Assembly: GCA_963747375.1 (NCBI GenBank)
Contig: CAVVFL010000035.1
Span: 1-64,000, forward strand
Source: Sva-07 sp963747375
GTDB lineage: Bacteria; Actinomycetota; Acidimicrobiia; Acidimicrobiales; Ilumatobacteraceae
DNA: 64,000 nt
Direction of reading: 5' to 3'
Of the stretch, positions 1 through 8,299 are shown piece after piece. A program made the position numbers and the translations under genes. The first letter of the stretch is position 1. Each line of letters begins with the position of its first letter. A model generated the notes under the pieces. That model was not told the origin of the DNA and searched no databases. It saw only the letters and a program-made list of their open reading frames with translations.

Positions 1-1269
1 TCGACGGAGGTCGGGAGGCCGCCGCCGGGGCGGAACTCCGACTGTCGCTCCTGTCTTGCGGCGGCAGCCTGAGCGGCCTGCTCCATCGTGGTCTGGATCG
101 CGGCGGCGGCCTTGTCGTTGGCGAGAATCTTGCTGACGACGGCCTGGGATGCACCGGCCATCAGCTCGGCCTGGTGACGGTTGAGGTACTCCTGCGACTC
201 GCGGAGACCGACGGTGTAGCCGTTCAGCTCGGGGATCACGTAGCGCGCGACGAGTTCCCACGACCGCAGGGTCGCTTCGCGGTTGGCCCAGTCGTGGGCG
301 AAGCCGAGCACGACGCCGAAGCCTCCGGTGATCTCCTGGAGATGTCGGATCGCCGCCACGAGGTCGTCGGGTGTTCCGATCACACCGGCACCCGACCCGG
401 CGGCTGCCGTCACCGACGGTCTGTTCGAGCAGTTCCCACTTGTCGTCGACGTGGGTGGCGTTCGGGCGGCCGAGCGTCCAGACGTTGTACTCGTTGTGCC
501 AGCGGTGGAGGCCGTCGACGGCCTCGTTGCGGGCCTGCTCACGCGACTCGGCGATGTGGAACGCGAGCATCACCCGCCAGTTCTTGCGGTCGACGGTCTG
601 GCCGTGTTCGGCCGCCGCGTCCTCGGCGAAGCTCCACTGCGTCGGCAGGGCCTGGATTCCCGCCGTCGAGTTCGACGCGATCGAGAGCACGCCCATGCCG
701 TACTTGCCGGCGAGTGTCATGCCCGACGGCGAGATCGACGACGCGGTCACCATTGGGAGGTCCTCCTGGAGGGGGAGGAGCTGGAGGCGAGCATCGTTGA
801 GCTTGAACCACTCGCACTCGTAACTGAAGCGGTCGTCGCCGCGCAGCAGTCGGGTGATCACCGACAGGGCCTCGTCCTGACGGTCGCGCTGCACCATCGG
901 ATCGATCATGAGCGTGCGCGCGTCGGAGGCAAGAGCCCCCGGACCCGACCCGAACATCGCGCGACCGCGGCTCATGTGGTCGAGCTGCACGATGCGCTGT
1001 GCCACGTTGAACGGATGGTGGTACGGAAGGCTGGTGACGCCGGTGCCGAGCATGATGTTGTGGGTTCGCTGGGCCGCGCCGGCGAGGAACATTTCGGGCG
1101 ACGCGATCATCTCCCATCCGGACGAGTGGTGTTCGCCGCACCAGAACTCGTCGAAGCCGAGCCGGTCGAGGTGTTCGGCGAAGTCGATGTCGCGCTGGAA
1201 CTGCAGCGTCGGGTGCTCTCCGGTCGGGTGGTGGGGGGCGAGGAACGTTCCGAAACGCAAGCGGGCCAT
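1..1269 (-). CDS. LLM-class flavin-dependent monooxygenase, frame break, 3' end off window
   Basis: Luciferase-like flavin monooxygenase (F420 or FMN family). The product starts MARLRFGTFLAPHHP and carries the family's WCGEHH segment near residue 45, a stretch around MLGTGVTSLPYHHPFNVAQR, and the late segment GVIGTPDDL expected for the beta-barrel C-terminus. Reading is continuous for about 290 codons from the ATG at 1267-1269, then needs a one-base shift near 380-400 to regain the C-terminal half, which runs off base 1 almost complete. Divergent from the GNAT gene that follows. Substrate cannot be told. The break looks like a single indel, so a functional gene is likely in the living genome. 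Confidence 0.8.
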   Translation of the reverse strand, partial: MARLRFGTFLAPHHPTGEHPTLQFQRDIDFAEHLDRLGFDEFWCGEHHSSGWEMIASPEMFLAGAAQRTHNIMLGTGVTSLPYHHPFNVAQRIVQLDHMSRGRAMFGSGPGALASDARTLMIDPMVQRDRQDEALSVITRLLRGDDRFSYECEWFKLNDARLQLLPLQEDLPMVTASSISPSGMTLAGKYGMGVLSIASNSTAGIQALPTQWSFAEDAAAEHGQTVDRKNWRVMLAFHIAESREQARNEAVDGLHRWHNEYNVWTLGRPNATHVDDKWELLEQTVGDGSRRVGCRCDRNTRRPRGGDPTSPGDHRRLRRRARLRPRLGQPRSDPAVVGTRRALRDPRAERLHRRSPRVAGVPQPSPGRADGRCIPGRRQQDSRQRQGRRRDPDHDGAGRSGCRRKTGATVGVPPRRRPPDLRR

Positions 1270-1335
1270 CCGGTGATGGTAGAGAGCGCCGAAATCCGGA
1301 GTGCTACCGGACATCGGACGTGCGACGATTTCGGT

Positions 1336-2229
1336 GTGGTCGCCATCGAGCTCCGTGCACCCGTCGACGCCGACGTCGAGGAGATCTCGCGCGCCGTCGA
1401 CGCGCAGGACACCGCGTGGTGGGGTGAACCCGACGGCGACATCGACGACGTGCGCCAGGAACTCGAACGAGTTCGACATGCGATGGGTTCACTCGATGTC
1501 GGCGCCGAGTCGCAGTGGTCGATGGCGTCGTGGTGGGAGTGGCGATGGCGATCGGTCATGGCCACTCCAACGTCGCGATCGACGCCCCGCGGGCGACGCG
1601 TCGGCCGTTCGGCGGCGCTGCTCGACTGGCTTGCCGAACTGGGCGACGACATCCAGGTCGAGTCGCCGGCTCAGGACGCCGAGCGGATGGTCGATCTCGA
1701 CACGCTCGGGTTTGCGCCCACCGGTCGAGCTTCGAACTCGAACGGCCCGGCGACATCTCCGACCTGTCGGAGCCGACATGGCCGGATGGGATCGTGCCGG
1801 TGCCGTTCCGGCTCGGAGTCGACGACGAGGAGGTCCACGCAATGATCTACGCCTTCTGGACCGACGTGCCGGGCCACACCGATCGCCCGATCGACGAGTG
1901 GCGATCATCGATCCTCGCCGGACCCTGGTTCGATGCGGATCTCGTGGTGGTCGCCCACGGTGATGATGGAAGCGGACCGATCGTCGGGAGTGTGCTCGGG
2001 CGAACTTTCACCGGTGGCGTCGGATGGGTGTCACAGCTCGGCGTCGCTCGCATCGGCTCGTGGCGGCGGTCTCGGCCGGGCGCTGCTGGTCGAGTCGTGT
2101 CGGCGCCTGGCGCGAGGATCCGAGGATCATCGGCCTCGGCGTCGAGGCCGAGAACGCCAATGCGCTCGGCCTGTACCGCAGCGTCGGGTTCGAGATCTGC
2201 CGGGAGTGGATCCACTGTTCACGACGTGA
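1336..2229 (+). pseudogene. Tandem GNAT acetyltransferase (mycothiol-synthase-like), multiply frameshifted
   Basis: Two GNAT folds in tandem, as in mycothiol synthase (MshD) relatives. The first half reads VVAIELRAPVDADVEEISRA from a GTG at 1336, then GVAMAIGHGHSN in a second frame near 1530 and LLDWLAELGDDIQVES back in the first frame near 1630. The C-terminal GNAT (GWVSQLGVA, GLGRALLVESCRR, ENANALGLYRSVGFEICREW) is spread over three frames between 1780 and 2220. At least five breaks in about 900 bases is more than most neighbours show. Either local sequence quality is poor or the gene is decaying. An MshD assignment is not certain because an orphan paralogue would look the same. Confidence 0.6.
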
Positions 2230-2281
2230 CCGCGTCGGTCGACCGGTATCGTGGGCGGTTCCTTTCGGGGGACATCCCTTC

Positions 2282-2358
2282 GGGGACGTAGCTCAGTTGG
2301 CTAGAGCACCTGCTTTGCAAGCAGGGGGTCGTGGGTTCGATTCCCATCGTCTCCACCA
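2282..2358 (+). tRNA. tRNA-Ala (anticodon UGC)
   Basis: Cloverleaf seen directly: a 7-bp acceptor stem GGGGACG/CGTCTCC with one G-T pair, D stem GCTC/GAGC, anticodon stem CCTGC/GCAGG around TTTGCAA (anticodon TGC), T arm with GGTTCGATTCC, discriminator A and an encoded CCA at 2356-2358. It sits about 100 bases upstream of a tyrosine integrase, the usual arrangement for an integrative element that uses a tRNA 3' end as its attachment site. Confidence 0.97.
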
Positions 2359-2458
2359 GGTCTGACCAGGCGTGATAGCCTGATCGGCACTCCGGTGAAA
2401 CATCGAAGTATCAGCGATGTATCAACCAATCGGACGCCGATCAGCACGGGGGTGCGTC

Positions 2459-3589
2459 ATGGCGTGGAAAGCGACAGGTCAACCGACGGTCCGCAAACAG
2501 CGCGACAAGTGGGTCGTGCGTGTCGACGGCATCGACACCGCCACCGGGAAGCACCGCCCGCGTCAGCTCGGTACCTTCGCATCGCGACGCTCGGCGAACG
2601 CCGCGGCAAGGTCGATGAAGACCGAGGACCGATCGACCGAACGGGGCACCGTGAGTTGGTTGGTGCGCCGGTACGTCGCCAGCCGGACCGACATCACGGT
2701 GAAGGCACGCCAGCAGTACGAGTGGGCGATCCCGCACATCGAGAACGGTCTCGGAGCCATCCAGTTGTCGAGGCTCGATCGTGAGGACGTGGCGACGTGG
2801 ATCGACGCGTTGGCCGCCGGCGGGAAGCTGGGCCGTCGCAGCATCCAGATCTGTCGCACGGTGCTGCGCGCGGCGTTGACCGAAGCGGTCGACGAGGGAC
2901 TCATTCCGCGTAGCCCGGCAGCTCGCGTGGGACTGCCGCGAACCGTGGCGAAGGAGGCCAAGCCTAAGGACGCCGTCGCATGGGAGGCTTCCGATGTCGA
3001 CCGCTTCCTCGAGGCGACGGCCGAGCACCGCTGGGCGGTGGCGTTCCGGCTCGGTGCGCTGTTCGGCCTGCGACGCAGCGAGGTGCTCGCGCTGCGATGG
3101 GACGACGTCGACGTCGAGGCCAGGTCGTTGCGGATCGACGAAAGTCTCGTCGCCACGAATGAAGGCGCCGCGTGGAGCAACGCCAAGAACGAACGGTCTC
3201 GACGCGTGATCCCGCTCGACGACGACACCGTTCGAGCGCTCACTCGTCGCCGAGCTGAACAGGCCTCCGAGCGTCTCGCCGCCGGCTCGGAGTGGGAGGA
3301 CAACGACCTGATCATCGCGACCCGCACCGGGCGGCTCGTCCTGCCCCGGTCCTACGACCGGGCGCTCGCTACGATCGTCGACAACGCCGGGCTCCCACGC
3401 CTCACTTCGCATGGTCTGCGCCACACCGCAGCGACCCACATGGTCCAGGGTGCCCGCGACGTCGGCGAGCTCCGAGCGATCGCTGATCTGCTCGGACACA
3501 GCCCCGAGATGCTGATGAACACCTACGCCCACGTCCTGCCGCAGAGCCAGACCGCCGTGATCGATCGGATCAGTCGTCGCAATACGTGA
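2459..3589 (+). CDS. Tyrosine recombinase / phage-type integrase
   Basis: Site-specific integrase of about 376 aa. The N-terminus holds an arm-type DNA-binding region (QPTVRKQRDKWVVRV, residues 7-21), followed by a SAM-like core-binding domain (about 65-150) and the catalytic domain. Catalytic residues visible: Arg in GLRRSEVLALRW, HGLRH (His-x-x-Arg), GHS and the nucleophile Tyr in MNTYAHV near the C-terminus. All are intact, so it may be active. ATG 2459 is preferred over an upstream ATG at 2417 because homology starts at MAWKATG. It lies just downstream of tRNA-Ala in the same direction. A short dyad GTGAGC-N4-GCTCAC overlaps the stop codon (3586-3601). Confidence 0.9.
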   Translation: MAWKATGQPTVRKQRDKWVVRVDGIDTATGKHRPRQLGTFASRRSANAAARSMKTEDRSTERGTVSWLVRRYVASRTDITVKARQQYEWAIPHIENGLGAIQLSRLDREDVATWIDALAAGGKLGRRSIQICRTVLRAALTEAVDEGLIPRSPAARVGLPRTVAKEAKPKDAVAWEASDVDRFLEATAEHRWAVAFRLGALFGLRRSEVLALRWDDVDVEARSLRIDESLVATNEGAAWSNAKNERSRRVIPLDDDTVRALTRRRAEQASERLAAGSEWEDNDLIIATRTGRLVLPRSYDRALATIVDNAGLPRLTSHGLRHTAATHMVQGARDVGELRAIADLLGHSPEMLMNTYAHVLPQSQTAVIDRISRRNT

Positions 3590-3621
3590 GCGCCGGCTCA
3601 CCTCCAGAACCGGCTTGCACG

Positions 3622-3637
3622 ATGTGTGATGGCACAT
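3622..3637 (+). promoter_or_regulatory. Possible XRE operator dyad
   Basis: ATGTG-N6-CACAT lies 11 bases before the start of the XRE regulator, where an autoregulatory site would be expected. The half-sites are only 5 bp, so it may be chance. Confidence 0.3.
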
Positions 3638-3648
3638 AGACTGCAGGG

Positions 3649-3972
3649 ATGAGCGAGTTGGCCACCATCGCCGAGATGCGACACCCGGGGCACACGATCC
3701 GTGAGCGGCGCACCCAGTTGGGGTGGACACAGGCCGAACTGGCTCAACGCGCCGACGTCGCGCAGGCGGACATCTCGCGCATCGAGAACGGCCGGCTCGA
3801 CGCGCGGTGGTCGACGATCCAACGGATCTCCGAAGCGCTCGAGTCGTCCACGAGTGCGCCGACTCGCAGCCTCGCCAACGCTCATCGTGGTCGTCGAGCG
3901 CCGAGGTCGACGGGAAGCAAGACCTGGGAGCCGAAGGGACCGATCTCGTCGATCGCAGCGACCGATTCGTGA
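3649..3972 (+). CDS. XRE-family transcriptional regulator
   Basis: A 107-aa protein with a classic Cro/C1 helix-turn-helix at residues 14-68: IRERRTQLGWTQAELAQRAD, then DISRIENGRLDARWSTIQRI. The C-terminal 40 residues are basic and match nothing I recognise. The next gene begins 10 bases after its stop, so both are likely one transcript. Position just inside a tRNA-integrase junction suggests an island regulator or the regulator half of an XRE-GNAT pair. The GNAT partner lacks features that would prove a toxin role, so this stays open. Confidence 0.75.
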   Translation: MSELATIAEMRHPGHTIRERRTQLGWTQAELAQRADVAQADISRIENGRLDARWSTIQRISEALESSTSAPTRSLANAHRGRRAPRSTGSKTWEPKGPISSIAATDS

Positions 3973-3981
3973 TCCTGCGTC

Positions 3982-4446
3982 ATGCCACCGATGACGACGC
4001 CGAAGCGGCACTCCTTCGACGTCGGTGACACCTCGATCCCGTGGCTCGCAGAAGTCGCCGAGATCGTCGCTGGACTCCTTGGTTGGAGAGCCGACCCGGC
4101 AGCCACCGATGAGGATCGCCAGGTCGTCATCGCCGAGCGCGACGGCGAACTCGTCGCTGTGGCGGCACACGTCCGCCTCGTCGGCGCCGACGGTCGATCC
4201 ATGCCTGACCATCGTTACCTGATGGTGACCGCGGTCAGAGCCGATCAGCAGCGCACTGGACTCGCCCAGCGACTCGTCGAGTCGGTGCTGGTCGACCTTC
4301 GATCGCGAGGCGTCGCGTCGGTCGAATGGCTCGTACACCCCGGCAACGCCGCATCGATTGCGTTCAGCCGAGCGGTCTTTCCGGAAGCAGATGAGACCAA
4401 TCCACCAGACGATGCGCCGTACGTGAGCTTCGCCCTCAGTCTGTAG
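3982..4446 (+). CDS. GNAT family N-acetyltransferase
   Basis: 154-aa single-domain GNAT. Recognisable strands are VVIAERDGELVAVAAHVRLV (about 48-67), the motif A region RYLMVTAVRADQQRTGLAQRL (about 77-97) carrying the acetyl-CoA pyrophosphate loop QQRTGLA in place of QxxGxG/A, and the C-terminal WLVHPGNAASIAFSRAVF. Probably co-transcribed with the XRE gene upstream. An XRE-GNAT couple can be a toxin-antitoxin (TacAT-like) module, but that family's antitoxins are RHH proteins, so an ordinary small-molecule acetyltransferase is at least as likely. Substrate unknown. Confidence 0.75.
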   Translation: MPPMTTPKRHSFDVGDTSIPWLAEVAEIVAGLLGWRADPAATDEDRQVVIAERDGELVAVAAHVRLVGADGRSMPDHRYLMVTAVRADQQRTGLAQRLVESVLVDLRSRGVASVEWLVHPGNAASIAFSRAVFPEADETNPPDDAPYVSFALSL

Positions 4447-4536
4447 CTGAAAAAAGATTGCCCGCCCTCGGGGTCTCGATGCCCGTTGAGGGGTGTGGGT
4501 TGTCACAAATTCGCGTTTTCGCAGGCATGTGTTGGC

Positions 4537-4800
4537 ATGAGGAACGCACGCCGACGCCCCGAACCAGCGGGTGCCGTTGCGGCGACCGCCGCGCTGGACC
4601 AGCTCACCGACCGGGAGCGCGAAGTGCTCGAACTCGTCGCCAAAGGGCATTCGAACGCCGAGATCGCCGCGGCCCTCTACGTGAGCCATGCGACCGTCAA
4701 GACGCACGTCAGCCGGCTACTCATGAAACTCGACGCTCGCGACCGCGCCCAGCTCGTCGTGATCGCCTACGAGACCGGGGTAGCGCTCCCCGGCAGCTGA
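4537..4800 (+). CDS. Stand-alone LuxR-type (GerE) HTH protein
   Basis: 88 aa, almost entirely one GerE helix-turn-helix: LTDREREVLELVAKGHSNAE, then ALYVSHATVKTHVSRLLMKL. This is the output domain of NarL/FixJ response regulators but there is no receiver domain upstream in any frame, so it is either an orphan HTH regulator or the surviving C-terminus of a response regulator. ATG 4537 (MRNARRR) is chosen; an upstream in-frame ATG at 4486 would add an unconserved leader. The region just upstream is locally AT-richer (TGTCACAAATTCG) and could hold the promoter. Confidence 0.7.
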   Translation: MRNARRRPEPAGAVAATAALDQLTDREREVLELVAKGHSNAEIAAALYVSHATVKTHVSRLLMKLDARDRAQLVVIAYETGVALPGS

Positions 4801-4853
4801 CGTCGCGCCGAGCGCTCGAGAAGACCGTGACGTGCGGTGGTCTGGACGATCGG

Positions 4854-5312
4854 TCAGGGGTCGATCTGAACCGACGTGAACCCCCAGACGTCGGAGAGCC
4901 AGCGGGGCACGAACTCCGCCAGCGCGGCATCGAGCACCCCGCCGACGTGGGCGTCGACCACCCACCACGACGTGATGGCATCGGCGCCTGGGGGTGACTC
5001 GTCGTTCGGCGGGTCGAGGTAGACACAGCCGACCAGCTCCGTCTCGTCCGCGTTCAGCACCGCATAGTTGAAGGTCTCGTGGGCGGCGATCTCTCGTTCG
5101 TGACGGGCGAGATCGTCCCGGTCCTGCTCGAGCGTCATCGTCGCCGGGGGCCATCCCCAAGCGTCGCCGTACTTGGCCCACAGCGACTCGCGTGAGCCCA
5201 TGACAGCCGGGAAGTCGATGTCGACGTCGGATGCTCGAATCGGTCGCAGATGGTGTCCGGTCGGCAGTTCCGCCCGGGAGGGATGGACGAAACGAGGCGA
5301 GAGCCATGCCAC
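4854..5312 (-). CDS. GNAT-fold acetyltransferase-like protein
   Basis: 152-aa protein beginning MAWLSPRFVHPSRAELPTGH. The order LRPIRASDVDIDFPAVMGSR, then TFNYAVLNADETELVGCVYL and SWWVVDAHVGGVLDAALAEF resembles the GNAT family related to Bacillus N-acetyltransferases (an acidic recognition strand followed by the central sheet). The canonical QxxGxG/A loop is not obvious, so catalytic competence is unclear. Its 5' end overlaps the oppositely oriented LuxR-like HTH remnant by a few bases. It stands alone on the minus strand between two small HTH genes. Confidence 0.65.
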   Translation of the reverse strand: MAWLSPRFVHPSRAELPTGHHLRPIRASDVDIDFPAVMGSRESLWAKYGDAWGWPPATMTLEQDRDDLARHEREIAAHETFNYAVLNADETELVGCVYLDPPNDESPPGADAITSWWVVDAHVGGVLDAALAEFVPRWLSDVWGFTSVQIDP

Positions 5313-5539
5313 GCCGCCAGCGTAGCCGTGGCTCCCGTGTCGCTGTCCCGAGCAGGATCTCCGAAGTCCTCGATCTCGTCGCCCGCGGGCTCGACAACAC
5401 GCGCATCTCGCGGCGGTTGAAGCTGCGCACGAAGACGGTTCGCCACCACCTCTCGAACGTGTTCACCAAGCCGCAGCTCGCCGATCGGTCGCAGGCCGTC
5501 GTGCGGGCACGCCAGGCCGGGCTCGGACGCACCGACTGA
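5306..5539 (+). pseudogene. Truncated LuxR-type HTH remnant
   Basis: A 77-aa reading frame whose only recognisable part is the second half of a GerE HTH: VLDLVARGLDNTRISRRLKL followed by KTVRHHLSNVFTKPQLADRS. The opening LTxRE helix of the domain is missing and replaced by RIS, and no receiver or ATPase domain lies upstream. It overlaps the start of the divergent GNAT gene by 7 bases. Most simply a leftover C-terminus of a LuxR regulator after deletion. A tiny functional DNA-binding protein cannot be excluded. Confidence 0.5.
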
Positions 5540-5561
5540 ACTCCGCGCTGCACGCGTCAGT

Positions 5562-5925
5562 GCATCGTGACCAGCAGTTCGTCCAGCTGACCGAACGTCT
5601 CGCAAGCGCTCGCTCTGCGAGAGCACCGGCGCCGACTACTACGGAGATCTCATGACCGACGACGGTCGCATGGTGCTCGCCAATGGCGTCGTGATGTCCC
5701 GCTCCGAGGTGACCGAGGCCCTCGAGCACGCTCCACCGTGGTCCTCGTACACGATCGAGGATCCGGCAGCGACGGCGTTGAGCGACGACGTCGCCACGCT
5801 GGTGTACACCGGGACCGGTCACCGTGATGGCGGCGATTCCTTCACCGGGATCATCACCAGCGTGTACGTGCGCGACGGATCGAGCTGGAAGCGGCGCACT
5901 ACCAGCAGACCGCCAAGTCCTGACC
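5562..5925 (+). pseudogene. SnoaL-like / DUF4440 protein, frameshifted
   Basis: Cystatin-like fold protein of about 120 aa. The middle is clear: ADYYGDLMTDDGRMVLANG, VMSRSEVTEALEHAPPW, ATLVYTGTGHRDGG and ITSVYVRDGSSWK, matching the alpha+beta-barrel DUF4440/SnoaL order. The N-terminus (QFVQLTERLA) lies in a second frame and the C-terminal AHYQQTAKS-stop in a third, so two single-base breaks are needed. Isolated gene, no operon partner. Members are often accessory or unknown-function proteins, and no substrate is suggested here. Confidence 0.5.
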
Positions 5926-5959
5926 GGTTCCCGGCCGGACCGCTCCGCGCGTCGAGGTC

Positions 5960-6748
5960 TCACGCCGTCATCACGCAGACGGAGAGCGGTTGCTCCTTGC
6001 CCTTCACGGACACCACTTCGTTCCGCCCGGTCGCTCCGGCCAGGTCGGCCAACGCAGTCGGCATCACGATCTCGCCGGCGTCGGCGTGCGACTGGAGCCG
6101 GGCGACGGTGTTGACGATGTCGCCGATTGCCGTGAAATCGGAGACGTGGCCGCTGCCGACGTGTCCGACGTAGGCCTCGCCGATCCCGATGCCGATCCCG
6201 ACGGCGAGCGTCGGTTCGTCGCGCCGGCCGAGCGAGCGGAGGATCGCCGATGCGTCGTCGACGAGCGCATCGGCGATGCGGCCGCCGCACAACGCCGGGA
6301 GATAGAGACCCATGACCTCGTCGCCGATCAGCTTGTCGACGATGCCGTGGCGCACGATCGCACGGGTCGAGACGTCGTAGAACTCGTTGTAGCGGTCGGC
6401 GAGATCCTTCGGCGCCAGTCGCTCCCCCAGTTCCGTCGAGCCTCGAACGTCGGCGAAGAGCACGCCGACGGTTCCCACGAAACCGCCCGGCGGTGCCTTC
6501 TCGAAGCAGCCGGCACACCAGTTCGGATTCATCCGCGATGGTTCGCGTCCGGCGAGCTTCATGATGCGGCCACCGAACCCACCGAACGGACTTCCGCAGG
6601 CGGCACACCGGGGCGTCGACGGTAGGTGGGTGAACACCCATTTCGCAGCGGTCACGTGCCGGCGTGCGACGAAGTCGACGAACTGGTCCCATTCCTCCTG
6701 GTTGACCTGTGCGTCCGCCGGAAACGCAAGGCCGTCCTCATCCCCCAC
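5960..6748 (-). CDS. Class III adenylate/guanylate cyclase with N-terminal zinc-binding Cys motif
   Basis: 262 aa. A class III nucleotide cyclase domain spans about residues 92-262: GVLFADVRGSTELGERLAP with the first metal Asp at 100, KLIGDEVMGLYLP with the second Asp, and AIGDIVNTVARLQSHA with the catalytic Asn near its end. Ahead of it is a short domain with RCAACG (Cys48, Cys51) and NWCAGC (Cys78, Cys81), a CxxC-26-CxxC pattern expected to bind zinc. No membrane segment, so cytosolic. The nucleotide substrate (ATP or GTP) cannot be decided from these motifs. Monocistronic as far as seen. Confidence 0.85.
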   Translation of the reverse strand: MGDEDGLAFPADAQVNQEEWDQFVDFVARRHVTAAKWVFTHLPSTPRCAACGSPFGGFGGRIMKLAGREPSRMNPNWCAGCFEKAPPGGFVGTVGVLFADVRGSTELGERLAPKDLADRYNEFYDVSTRAIVRHGIVDKLIGDEVMGLYLPALCGGRIADALVDDASAILRSLGRRDEPTLAVGIGIGIGEAYVGHVGSGHVSDFTAIGDIVNTVARLQSHADAGEIVMPTALADLAGATGRNEVVSVKGKEQPLSVCVMTA

Positions 6749-6802
6749 GGTGTCAACGTAACGCAGCCCGGTGGACCGGCGTGACCGACGCAGCCGGCGT
6801 GG

Positions 6803-7323
6803 TCACTGCTCGAACCACCACGTCCGCACGACGCCGGCAATGCGACGCGGGTCTCGTGCGTCGACGCGCGTAAACGTCGCCTCGACGAAATGGCCGGCAA
6901 GTTCGTCGGCGTCGGGGGTCGGCGACGCCGGGAGGGGGCATGGACAGTGCACCGGCGTCGTCAGGATCCGGCGGCGCCGCGGACCTGCAGGTCGCGCTCG
7001 GCGGGTGCGAGCCACGGACCGCCCAAGCCGTCGACCAGCACCAGCCCGTTCGCGCGGCCACCGACCGCCAGGATCTGGGCCGCCGCTCCGCTGTGGCCGA
7101 CGCCGACGCCGACGACGACCCGGTCGGGCCTGACGGCACGCAGCAGATCGAGCGCGACGTACACCGCGTCGCCCGCCTCGTAGTGTCCTCCCACGGGAGG
7201 TGGCATCCCGTTGTGCCCGGGCAGGTCGGGCGCGAGCACGCGGCCGGGCCAGCCGGCGAACGCACTCGCCCACTCACCGCCACCGGATGCCCCGATGTCG
7301 TCGAGGACCAGGAGGTCCGTCAC
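6803..7323 (-). CDS. Alpha/beta-hydrolase-like protein, short, frame break near 6960
   Basis: About 172 aa. GTG start at 7321-7323 overlaps the previous stop. The opening TDLLVLDDIGASGGGEWASA, APDLPGHNGMPP and GVGVGHSGAAAQILAV follow the alpha/beta-hydrolase order of strands 3-5, but the nucleophile elbow GxSxG is GHSGA and no catalytic Asp/His C-terminal part is clear. A one-base shift near 6960 joins it to a tail ending RRIAGVVRTWWFEQ. Last gene of the minus-strand run that starts with the wax-ester synthase. It may be a thioesterase-like or carboxylesterase accessory. Function unproven. Confidence 0.55.
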
Positions 7324-8229
7324 GGCAGGGCGCCGATCTCGTCGAGAAACCGGACGATGCGGTCGAGCACGAAGTCGGGTTGCTCGACGTGCACGTAGTG
7401 GCCCGCACCGGGGACCGATTCCAGCCGTCCGTCGGCGAGCATCGCGACCCGCCGCTGCGCCTCCTCGTCGTGCACTTCGGTCCAGGCGTCCTCCTCGAAG
7501 CTCACCAGGACGAGCGTGGGCGCGGTGACGTGGCGGTACTGGGCGAGGATCAGGTCGAGCGAGAAGCCGACGGGAATCCCGACGCGGAAGGCGGGATCCC
7601 ACGTCCACACGAACCCGCCGTCGACCTCGCGGGTGCCGTGCTCGACCAGATGCTCGAGGAACCAGTGCGGCAGGCGGACGTTGATCGCCCCGCGGCGTTC
7701 GACCAACTGGTCACGCGACGCCCACGGCCGAGGTGGGCGAGTGCGGAACTTGTCGATCTCGTCGAGACTGCGGGTGGCCACGTCGACGATGCCGTCGTGG
7801 ACGACGCCCTCGGCCGGCGGGCCGAGGCCATCGAGGTTGACCAGCCAGGCGAAGCGCTCGGGCGTCGTGGCCGCAGCGGTGAGGATCTGACCACCGCCCA
7901 TCGAATGCCCGATCATGCCGATCGGCGTCCCTGGTGCCGGCGCCAACACGCGGGCGAGTTCGCACTGATCGATCGTGCACGCGTTCCACGCCCATGCCCG
8001 ACGACAGGCGTCCCGAGTCGCCGTGACCGCGGACGTCGATCGCCACCACGTGCAGGCCGAGTCCGACCAGCGTCGGAGCGAAGCCGTCCCATGTCCGGCC
8101 GTGGTCGTAGGCGCCGTGGACCAACACGACCGGCGGCGCCGTCGGATCGCCCCAGCACCACGCCCGCAGCCGCGTCCGGTTCACCTCGAAGAAGGTTGCG
8201 CGATCGGGTTTCGCGAGCCGGTCCCCCAC
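7320..8229 (-). CDS. Alpha/beta hydrolase, frame break near 8000
   Basis: About 302 aa when one break is repaired. N-terminal half: VVLVHGAYDHGRTWDGFAPT (oxyanion HG) and VVAIDVRGHGDSGR. C-terminal half: GMIGHSMGGGQ with the nucleophile Ser in GHSMGG, an APTLVLVSFEEDAWTEV strand that supplies the acid, and VPGAGHYVHVEQPDFV with the catalytic His. All three triad positions are therefore present. Sits between the SDR gene (70-base gap) and the short hydrolase (GTGA overlap). Family members include esterases, epoxide hydrolases and lipases. In this context a lipid-ester hydrolase is plausible but inferred. Confidence 0.75.
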
Positions 8230-8299
8230 GATCGGTCATCCTTGCAGTCGGCGCCGTGCGGGCACCACTGGGTTCCGGTCGACGGGGCCAGCAACCGGT

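Noticed and set aside
2441..3730. Long minus-strand open frame opposite the integrase
   Set aside because: Antisense shadow of a high-GC gene; no family motif, while the plus strand has the full catalytic set.
3982..4446. TacT-like GNAT toxin with XRE antitoxin
   Set aside because: Known partners are RHH antitoxins and the GNAT shows no diagnostic residue; left as a plain acetyltransferase.
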